Assembly (NCBI GenBank): GCA_029782215.1
Contig: JAKOVD010000132.1
Location: 1 to 52,370 of the forward strand
Origin: Chloroflexota bacterium
Lineage (GTDB): Bacteria > Chloroflexota > Anaerolineae > J102
Reading direction: 5' to 3'
DNA: 52,370 nucleotides
Under the pieces are notes generated by a model. It had not been told where the DNA came from, ran no database searches, and saw only the letters and a program-made list of their open reading frames with translations. The position numbers and the translations under genes are program-made. Numbering within the stretch: position 1 is the stretch's first letter; each line of letters begins with the position of its first letter. Positions 46,077 through 52,370 of the stretch are shown piece by piece.

Positions 46077-46784
46077 ATGTTCAAGAAGACACTCATCACC
46101 GGTACCATGGCCGTGATTACACTCGTCTCGGCCGCTGTTCCCGCCTTTGCTGCTACGAGCCAGGTTTCCGCCCTCGGTGCAGCGTCGTCAACGCCGTCTG
46201 CTGCACAGGTTGCCGTCGTTGCCATCAGTCCCGAAGAAGCGGCTTCGCTGCAGTTCATGCGCGAGGAAGAGAAGCTCGCCCACGATGTCTATGCCGCTTT
46301 GTACGAGCAGTGGGGCCTGGCCCTCTTCGACAACATCGCTGCCAGCGAGCGGAACCACACCGATGCGATTGCCAGTTTGCTGGATCTGTACGGCGTTGCT
46401 GACCCGGCCGCAGACAAGGGACCCGGTGAGTTCACCAATGAGGACCTACAGGCGCTCTATGACGAGCTGGCGGCTCAGGGTAGCCAGTCACTGGCAGACG
46501 CCATCAAGGTTGGGGCGACCATCGAAGAGGTTGACATCCTCGATCTGCAGGCTCGTCTGGATGAGACCGGCACCGCCAGCATCCGTCAGGTCTACAGCAA
46601 CCTGGTGTCCGGTTCTGAGAACCATCTGCGGGCTTTCGTTTCCACTCTCAAGATTCAGACCGGCGAGACCTACGTGCCGCAGTATCTGAGCCAGGCAGCG
46701 TATGATGCGATCATCTCTGCTGCCGGCAATCAGGGCGGCGGCAATGGCAGCGGCAACCGCGGTGGTGGCGGAGGCAGACGGTAG
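46077..46784 (+). CDS. Exported DUF2202 (ferritin-like) protein
   Basis: A 235-residue secreted protein. The signal peptide is MFKKTLITGTMAVITLVSAA with cleavage near AFAA. The DUF2202 domain runs ~55-205: AASLQFMREEEKLAHDVYAA (~60, Glu-Glu-Glu plus His like a ferritin-fold metal site), ASERNHTDAIASLLDLYGV (~90), TASIRQVYSNLVSGSENHLR (~165) and AFVSTLKIQTGETYVPQYLS. The Glu/His pairs suggest a four-helix di-metal fold. It ends in a Gly/Asn-rich basic tail (GGGNGSGNRGGGGGRR). AGGAGG lies 7 nt before the ATG. It is monocistronic with a terminator. Function is unknown. Confidence 0.85.
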   Translation: MFKKTLITGTMAVITLVSAAVPAFAATSQVSALGAASSTPSAAQVAVVAISPEEAASLQFMREEEKLAHDVYAALYEQWGLALFDNIAASERNHTDAIASLLDLYGVADPAADKGPGEFTNEDLQALYDELAAQGSQSLADAIKVGATIEEVDILDLQARLDETGTASIRQVYSNLVSGSENHLRAFVSTLKIQTGETYVPQYLSQAAYDAIISAAGNQGGGNGSGNRGGGGGRR

Positions 46785-46819
46785 GAGCCAGCGTCTGAAA
46801 ACAGATACCCTTCGATGAT

Positions 46820-46858
46820 AAGCCAGGGGCTGGACGAAACGTTCGCCCCCTGGCTTTT
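46820..46858 (+). terminator. Intrinsic terminator after the DUF2202 gene
   Basis: AAGCCAGGGG (46820-46829) pairs with CCCCTGGCTT (46847-46856), then TTCG gives a TTTT run. It also lies at the end of the convergent kinase gene and could serve both strands. Confidence 0.7.
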
Positions 46859-46883
46859 CGATGTTCACCCTACCTGCACCAGA

Positions 46884-49800
46884 CTAGCTCATGCTGGAGA
46901 TGGGATGGGCGATGGCGCTTTCGATCGCCGCCTGAACGCGGACGAACTCGGCCTCCACTTCGGCCAACCTGGCCGCCACGCCCGTCCATGCTTCGGGATC
47001 GCCATTGCTGATCCCGGCGCAGAGACGCTCCATCTCGGCGCAGAGTCCAGACAGGCGCAGTGCCGCCGCACTGGCGCAGCTTGACTTGAGGGCATGGGCG
47101 CTGCGGGCGATCTCTCCGCCGTCCATCCGTGCCAGCGCCGCCTGCATGGACGCCAGCAGCGGCGGCGCATAGTCCAGCAGCACGGGGCCGATGGCGGCGA
47201 TCGCCTGGTCGGGACCGCAATCCAGGGCTTCTGCCAGGTCGGCCAGGGCATCTGGATCAAGGGCCGGTCCGAGTCGTTCGGCTGCCGGAGCCGGGCCGCC
47301 GGGAGCGACAGCGTGACTGGCGGTGCCATCTCCGGTGACGGACACCGTCGGGCCGGACGGCTCATGACCAGAACGCGCTCCCAGCGGTGCACACCTGTGC
47401 AGGACGTTTGCCAACTCGCCAAGACGGATCGGTTTGGCGATGTAGTCGTCCATTCCCGCAGCCAGGAAACGCTCGCGGTCACCGGCCAGCACGTGCGCGG
47501 TCATGGCGATGATGGTCGGGCGCTCCGCGGGGAGACAGCGGTCGCGGATGAGCGAGGCGGCTTCGACGCCGTCCATATCCGGCATCTGCACATCCATCAG
47601 CACCACATCGTACGGCTGACGCGCCAGCGCCTCCAGCACCTCCTGTCCGTTGGCGGCTACGTCGGCGCGATAACCAATCCGTTCCAGCAAATACTGCGCC
47701 ACCTTCTGGTTCACCGGGCTGTCTTCTGCCAGCAGGATGCGCAGTGGATGCGCCGCCCCCAGATCTTGCGGGATCGCCGCTTCCCTGGCGACGACGTCCG
47801 CTCCCCACTTCTCGCCTGCGCTCTCGCTTGTCGCCGGTCCCGGCGCGGCTGTCAGTTGCACGGTGAAGTGAAACACGGAACCGCGGCCGGCTTCGCTTTC
47901 CACCCAGGTGCGGCCGCCCATCATCTGCGCCAGCCTTTGGGTGATGGTCAATCCCAGACCGGTGCCGCCATAGCGCCGGCTGATAGAGGCGTCGGCCTGG
48001 GTGAAGGGTTGGAACAGTCTCGCCGCCTGCTCCGGCGTCATGCCGATGCCGGTGTCGGTCACGGCGAAATGCAGCTCCACGGATTGCGGATTGCGGATTG
48101 CGGATTGCGAATGGGCTGGATCATCGACCCCACTCCGCAACTCGGAATTCGCACTTCGCAATTCCACTGTCACCGCCACGCTCCCTTTTTCGGTGAACTT
48201 GACAGCATTGCTGAGCAGGTTGACAAGCATTTGCCGCAGTCTCGTGACGTCGCCGACCACATAGGAGGGCGTGTCTGGGGCAATGTGGCTGGTCAGGGAC
48301 AATCCCTTGGCCGCGGCGGTGGGCGTCACGAAATCCAGCGCCGTCTCCACGCACTCCCGCAGGCCAAAGGGCTGCTCTTCCAGCTCCAGCCGTCCAGCCT
48401 CGATCTTGGAGAGGTCCAGAATATCATTGATTAGGGTGAGCAGGATTTCGCTGCTGCGGCGCACGGTCTCGGCATAGTCGCTTTGGCGCGCATCGAGGTG
48501 GGTCTCCAGCAGCAGACCGCTCAGCCCAATGATGGCGTTCAAGGGCGTGCGCAGCTCATGGCTCATCGTGGCCAGGAATTCCGACTTCAGTTTTGACGCT
48601 TCCAGCGCCTGATCACGAGCTTCGATGACTGCCTGGTTGGCCGCCGCCAGTTCGGCTTCGGCGCGTTTGCGCTGGGTGATGTCGCGGCTGACGCCCTGAA
48701 GCTGGACGGGGCGGCCCTCCGCATCGGCCAGCAGGGTGCAGTTGACTTCGATGGGAACAATCGAACCATCCTTGCGCAGTTCTTCGAGTTCAACTCCGAT
48801 CTGCCGCGCTGATTCATCACCACCGGCAAACGCCGTCACGTGGGCTGCCAGCACCTCCTGGGCGAAGCGATAGGAATCCGGGGGCAGGACCACTGCCAGT
48901 GGCTGCGCCAGGAACTCATCCGGTGTATAGCCTGCTAAGCGCGCAATGGCGGGGCTGGCATAGGTAAATCGTTCGCTGGCCAGGTCCAGCATCCAGATCA
49001 CATCGGCGCTGGCTTCTGACAACAGGCGATACCTTTCCCCCAGCTCGCGCAGCCTCGCCTCGGCGGCCTTGCGCTCACTGAGGTCGCGGCTGACGCCGAG
49101 AAGCTGGACAAAGCCGCCGTCGCTGTTGAGAAGCGGAAAGGCATGGACTTCGCACCAGAGGGTGGATCCGTCCTTGCGCCAGTACTCAAGCTCGCCGTGG
49201 AAGGGCTCCGGGCTGACGCCGGCTTGGACGTCGGCAAAGAGCTTCTGGAAGTACGAGAGAGAGAGAGCTGCCGATTCCGGCGGATGGATGGCTTCAATCG
49301 GCTGCGCCATGGCTTCTGCCGGCGTGATGCCGCGCAGGGCCTCGACGGCCGAACTCACGTAGGAGATCGTTCCATCTGGCTCCATGGTCCAGACGACGTC
49401 TCTGGTATTGTCCGTGAGCAGGCGAAGGCGCTGCTCGCTGATGCGCAGCTCTTGCTCCACACTCCTGCGCTCCGTAATGTCACGGACGATGCCCTGGATG
49501 TGGAGCGGCGTCCCGTCAGCGTCCCGTACCAGCGCCGTATCGACCTCCACGCGTATCAGCGAGCCATCCTTGCGGCGGAAGGTGCGCTCGTAGACCGGCA
49601 TCTGCCCGCCGGCCTGCAGGACCGCCAGCCTGCCCTTGGCGTCTTCCTGCTCATCCAGGACCACGACGTCGGCGGTGGTCATCGTCAGCAGCTCATCCAG
49701 GCTGTAGCCGAGCATCTCTGTTGCCGCACTATTTGCCGCCAGGTAACGCCCGCCCACGTCCATGATATAGACGGCGTCGTTGGTGCGCTCGAACAACGCC

Positions 49801-50954
49801 CGATGGATCTGTTCAGTCCGGCGCTGAGCTTCGTGGGCGCGCTTGCGCGCGATGGCATTGGCGATGATCTCGCCGAAGATGCGGAGAAGGCTGATTTCAT
49901 CCTCGGTCCAGGTCCTCGCTCGGCGCACCGCATCGAATCCGAGAAAGCCTACGAGGTTCTGGCCGATCACCATCGGGACCGCCGCCAGCGACTGGATGCC
50001 TGCCCGTTCGAAGATCTCCCGTTCGGCACTGGCCTCGGGCGGCAGGGCTGAGACGAGCGGGACATGGATGTTCTCACGGCGGCGAACCCTGTCTATCAGC
50101 CACGGCAGCCTTTCGCTGGGGACATCCTGCAAGGCATGGCGTCCTGGTTCGACGCCTGTGGCGCACCACTCGTGCGTGTTGCTCATCGAGGCGCCGTCGG
50201 CTGAGATGCAGACGACGTAGGCGCGCTCCGCACCCTCAAAGCTGCCGACCGCGGACAGCCCCTGGCTGATGGCATCGTCGACCGCACCGGGGGCCAGGGT
50301 ACTGAAGTGCGTAGAGAGCTGCGTCACCAGGTTCTCCAGCGCCATCCGGTAGCGCAGTGCTTGTTCAACCCTGGTGCGTTCGGCCAGCTCACTGCGGGCC
50401 TGTTCCATAAGTTGGGCGTTTTCCAGGGCGATGGCGGCCTGATCGGCGAACAGGCTGGCCAGCCGCACGTCATCCTCATTGAAGCTGCCGGGCTTCTCAG
50501 TGTCGGCGATGATGAGAACACCGGTGACCCGGCGTCCGATCTTCAGGGGCGTCCCCAACATGCGGCGCACGTTCAGCCCGGCAAGCTGCGCCGCCTGTCC
50601 CTCCCAGGCGCGGTAGTCGTTCACCTGCGCCGGCGCGCCTGTGCGGGCCACCTGTCCTCCCAGACCTTGCTCGATGTCGAACACCGCTCCCATGAAGCTG
50701 GCAGCCGACGTGGTGGTTGCGACCACTTCCAGTGAACGGCCGTCAGGGCGCAGCAGCATGACGACACCGGCCTGCACATCGAGTAGGGCGACGGCGCGCC
50801 GGAGGATGGCATCGAGCAGGTTGGGCACGCTCTGGTGGGCATTGAGTTCCAACGACGATTCGTGGAGCGCCTGCAGGCGGGCCACCCAGGTGCGCGTCTC
50901 TTGTTTGGTGGCGCCGGTTTCCGTGGGTTCGGTGTCGCGGGAAGTGATGCTCAC
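46884..50954 (-). CDS. Multidomain hybrid histidine kinase (GAF, PAS, HisKA, REC, Hpt)
   Basis: A 1356-residue soluble sensor kinase. From the N-terminus: GAF domain ~45-190 (GLGGQVARTGAPAQVNDYRA), second GAF ~220-370, and at least three PAS domains between ~375 and ~770, with PAC-type ends such as IVRDITERR, VSRDLSERK and VSRDITQRK. The HisKA site is FLATMSHELRTPLNAIIGLS (~795). The ATPase has LVNLLSNAVKFTEKG, DTGIGMTPEQ and YGGTGLGLTITQRLAQMMGG. The receiver has RILLAEDSPVNQKVAQYLLE with phosphoacceptor Asp in VVLMDVQMPDMDG (~1118), and the Hpt has AHALKSSCASAAAL (~1286). It has no transmembrane helix. It overlaps the upstream kinase gene by ATGA. A heptad repeat is inserted in the ATPase. 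Confidence 0.93.
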   Translation of the reverse strand: MSITSRDTEPTETGATKQETRTWVARLQALHESSLELNAHQSVPNLLDAILRRAVALLDVQAGVVMLLRPDGRSLEVVATTTSAASFMGAVFDIEQGLGGQVARTGAPAQVNDYRAWEGQAAQLAGLNVRRMLGTPLKIGRRVTGVLIIADTEKPGSFNEDDVRLASLFADQAAIALENAQLMEQARSELAERTRVEQALRYRMALENLVTQLSTHFSTLAPGAVDDAISQGLSAVGSFEGAERAYVVCISADGASMSNTHEWCATGVEPGRHALQDVPSERLPWLIDRVRRRENIHVPLVSALPPEASAEREIFERAGIQSLAAVPMVIGQNLVGFLGFDAVRRARTWTEDEISLLRIFGEIIANAIARKRAHEAQRRTEQIHRALFERTNDAVYIMDVGGRYLAANSAATEMLGYSLDELLTMTTADVVVLDEQEDAKGRLAVLQAGGQMPVYERTFRRKDGSLIRVEVDTALVRDADGTPLHIQGIVRDITERRSVEQELRISEQRLRLLTDNTRDVVWTMEPDGTISYVSSAVEALRGITPAEAMAQPIEAIHPPESAALSLSYFQKLFADVQAGVSPEPFHGELEYWRKDGSTLWCEVHAFPLLNSDGGFVQLLGVSRDLSERKAAEARLRELGERYRLLSEASADVIWMLDLASERFTYASPAIARLAGYTPDEFLAQPLAVVLPPDSYRFAQEVLAAHVTAFAGGDESARQIGVELEELRKDGSIVPIEVNCTLLADAEGRPVQLQGVSRDITQRKRAEAELAAANQAVIEARDQALEASKLKSEFLATMSHELRTPLNAIIGLSGLLLETHLDARQSDYAETVRRSSEILLTLINDILDLSKIEAGRLELEEQPFGLRECVETALDFVTPTAAAKGLSLTSHIAPDTPSYVVGDVTRLRQMLVNLLSNAVKFTEKGSVAVTVELRSANSELRSGVDDPAHSQSAIRNPQSVELHFAVTDTGIGMTPEQAARLFQPFTQADASISRRYGGTGLGLTITQRLAQMMGGRTWVESEAGRGSVFHFTVQLTAAPGPATSESAGEKWGADVVAREAAIPQDLGAAHPLRILLAEDSPVNQKVAQYLLERIGYRADVAANGQEVLEALARQPYDVVLMDVQMPDMDGVEAASLIRDRCLPAERPTIIAMTAHVLAGDRERFLAAGMDDYIAKPIRLGELANVLHRCAPLGARSGHEPSGPTVSVTGDGTASHAVAPGGPAPAAERLGPALDPDALADLAEALDCGPDQAIAAIGPVLLDYAPPLLASMQAALARMDGGEIARSAHALKSSCASAAALRLSGLCAEMERLCAGISNGDPEAWTGVAARLAEVEAEFVRVQAAIESAIAHPISSMS
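48081..48166. repeat. Inverted 7-base tandem repeat inside the kinase coding sequence
   Basis: Four GGATTGC units (48081-48108) and a degenerate opposite arm (CAACTCG, GAATTCG, CACTTCG, CAATTCC; 48138-48165). It is translated in frame on the minus strand as the segment from RSANSELRSG to AIRNPQS, between the N-box helix and the G1 box of the ATPase domain. The arms are inverted relative to each other, as in the trpG-trpD repeat. Confidence 0.8.
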
Positions 50955-52370
50955 AGTGCGCTCCCAAGTGTGTTGTCGATGGCCAGCCGCACCCGGTCAA
51001 ACTCAGCTTCCACCGCAGCCTGTTTCGCGGCCACACCCGCCCATGCCTCCACATCGTCGGGCTCGGCGCCGAGGCTCAGGCGCTCAAGTTCGATGCACAG
51101 CGTCGAAAGACGCAGGGCGGCGGCATTGGCGCTGCTCGACTTCAGGGCATGGGCGCAGCGGGCGATTTCCCTGCCATCCTTGTGTGCCAGCGCTGCCTGC
51201 ATGGACGCCAACAGCGGCGGCGCGTAGTCCAGCAGGACAGGGCCAATGGCGGCGACCGCCTGGCTTGGCGAACAGTCGAGGATTTCCGCCAGGCTGATTA
51301 GGGCGTTGGGGTCCAGGGCCGGTTCTTGCTCGACCCCGGCGCCGGCGCCGGCCACAGACTCCTCCGCAGGCATCGGCGGGGCCACAGGCGGGGCCACAGG
51401 CGGGGCGCCAGGCGGCGGGGCCACAGGGCGGGCTTCAATCGTGTGCTGGCCAAGCGGTGCGCACACAGCCAGTGCATTCGCCAATTCCTCGACTCGAACC
51501 GGCTTGGCGACATAGTCGTCCATGCCAGCATCCAGAAAACGCTCACGGTCGCCAAGCAGGGCATGGGCTGTCATGGCGATGATGTGTGGCTGCTCGCTTG
51601 GCAGATAACGAAGGCGAATGTGCGCGGTCGCTTCGATGCCATCCATCTCCGGCATCTCGATGTCCATTAGAACGACATCGTACGATTGTTGTTCCAGGGC
51701 ATCCAGTGCCTCGCGGCCATTTCCGGCCACATCCGCGCGGTAGCCAAGGCGTTCGAGCATGTACTGGGCCACCTTCTGGTTTACAGGGCTGTCTTCGGTG
51801 AGCAGGATGCGCAGAGGTTGTCTGCTGCCGAGAACATCCCCGACCATCGGGAGAGCCGGATGGGGACTGTTGTGGGCTGCTCGCTGCCCCCGTGATGGAC
51901 GGGCGTCCTCTTGCCCGTTCGGAATTCTGAGCTGCACCGTGAAATGAAAGGTCGATCCGCGGCCCACCTCACTTTCGGCCCAAATGGCGCCGCCCATCAG
52001 TTGCACCAGCCGCTGGGAAATGCTCAGGCCCAGGCCTGTGCCCCCGTAGCGCCGGCTCATCGAGGCATCGCCCTGGACGAACGGTGTGAACAGGCGCCTG
52101 AGTTGTTCCGCCGTCATCCCGATGCCGGTGTCGGCCACGGCAAAATGCAAACGAACGTTCGAACGTTCGAACGTTGACTCTGCTGAAAGAAGCTGATCTT
52201 TAACAACTACAACCAAGCTCGGCGTGTGACCAGCGGCTGGTAAGCGGCGGTCGCGGATACGAGCGAGATGCCACAAGGTGCGCTGCCGCGATGGCCAGTG
52301 GGCTGCGGCTTGCGTACAGGCTGGGGTCGGAATGCGAAATGTGGCCTGGCTGGGGGCTGTTGTCGCGGCG
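50951..52370 (-). CDS. Hybrid histidine kinase, C-terminal part (ATPase, REC, Hpt), runs off window
   Basis: The frame is open to the window edge, so the N-terminus is missing. Seen: the second half of an ATPase domain (VADTGIGMTAEQLRRLFTPF, YGGTGLGLSISQRLVQLMGG), a receiver (RILLTEDSPVNQKVAQYMLE, Asp in VVLMDIEMPEMDG, Lys in DDYVAKPVRVEELANAL), a Pro/Ala linker encoded by a 12-bp repeat, and an Hpt domain (IARCAHALKSSSANAAALRL). It is closely related to the downstream kinase. The ~75 codons before LHFAVADTGIGM do not look like the N-box half of the ATPase, so this part may be an insertion, a truncation or a frame problem. TTG 52276 is a formal start but not a convincing one. It overlaps the next kinase by ATGA. 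Confidence 0.8.
   Translation of the reverse strand, partial: AATTAPSQATFRIPTPACTQAAAHWPSRQRTLWHLARIRDRRLPAAGHTPSLVVVVKDQLLSAESTFERSNVRLHFAVADTGIGMTAEQLRRLFTPFVQGDASMSRRYGGTGLGLSISQRLVQLMGGAIWAESEVGRGSTFHFTVQLRIPNGQEDARPSRGQRAAHNSPHPALPMVGDVLGSRQPLRILLTEDSPVNQKVAQYMLERLGYRADVAGNGREALDALEQQSYDVVLMDIEMPEMDGIEATAHIRLRYLPSEQPHIIAMTAHALLGDRERFLDAGMDDYVAKPVRVEELANALAVCAPLGQHTIEARPVAPPPGAPPVAPPVAPPMPAEESVAGAGAGVEQEPALDPNALISLAEILDCSPSQAVAAIGPVLLDYAPPLLASMQAALAHKDGREIARCAHALKSSSANAAALRLSTLCIELERLSLGAEPDDVEAWAGVAAKQAAVEAEFDRVRLAIDNTLGSAL
51375..51425. repeat. 12-base tandem repeat encoding a Pro/Ala linker
   Basis: GGCGGGGCCACA occurs twice exactly (51375-51386, 51387-51398), then once diverged, then once expanded to 15 bases. 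On the minus strand it encodes the PPxAPPVAPP linker between receiver and Hpt domains. Confidence 0.75.
52152..52175. repeat. 8-base self-complementary tandem repeat (CGAACGTT x3) in the second kinase
   Basis: Three exact copies of CGAACGTT, translated on the minus strand within STFERSNVR just before LHFAVADTGIGM. The unit is palindromic over AACGTT and TTCGAA. It lies at the same protein position as the heptad insertion of the adjacent kinase. Confidence 0.8.

Overview
The window is GC-rich, densely packed bacterial DNA. It most resembles a member of the Chloroflexota, probably an Anaerolineae/Caldilineae-type lineage. The evidence is very long exported proteins with CARDB modules and a YLPxxR-like C-terminal tail, GT39-like membrane glycosyltransferases with a shared C-terminal beta module, a gap-pgk-tpiA cluster that includes a small zinc-ribbon protein, and a tryptophan T-box ahead of trpE. 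This assignment is inference from gene content; there is no rRNA or marker tree to test it. I saw no tRNA, rRNA, CRISPR array, transposase, integrase or prophage.

Layout. 1-562: broken C-terminal end of a gingipain-like (C25) protein, closed by a strong hairpin shared with the convergent fadD. 671-2347: acyl-CoA ligase with its own promoter. 2531-8852: one minus-strand unit, arg leader-argC-argB-argD-argA-hom-nhaA. A well-formed sigma70-type promoter there drives a 13-residue leader peptide with four Arg codons, followed by mutually exclusive hairpins and an intrinsic terminator just before argC. 8849-15251: small unknown protein, two large membrane glycosyltransferases and a nitroreductase. 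15255-19635: glycolysis block gap-pgk-(Zn-ribbon protein)-tpiA, running into an HExxH membrane protein and a glycosyltransferase. 19738-22509: YvcK-like protein, MOSC protein, PIG-L deacetylase.

22754-31315 is an envelope-response island: a two-component system (response regulator and histidine kinase), a PepSY protein, a PAP2 phosphatase, and a lipoprotein followed by two ABC ATPases and a large FtsX-type permease. Each of the four transcription units is preceded by the same promoter architecture, a TTCATS-N5-TTCATS direct repeat placed 9 nt from a TANNNT -10 element. This strongly suggests one local regulon controlled by the neighbouring OmpR-family regulator.

31369-45540: a TAT-exported DUF362 protein, a small membrane protein, then a tryptophan operon under a TGG-specifier T-box: trpE-trpS-trpG-trpD-(1436-residue exported CARDB protein)-trpC-DUF554-aromatic amino acid decarboxylase. 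45535-46858: a small unknown gene and an exported DUF2202 protein. 46884-52370: two adjacent hybrid histidine kinases with C-terminal receiver and Hpt domains; the second runs off the window.

Scattered through the window are short tandem repeats with a fixed 7-base period but different unit sequences. Most lie in gaps directly before start codons (MOSC, PIG-L, trpE, trpG, trpD, trpC). One inverted pair is inserted in frame inside a kinase ATPase domain, and an 8-base relative sits at the equivalent point of the neighbouring kinase. The argC attenuator, the four-promoter regulon and the heptad repeats are the three observations most worth following up.
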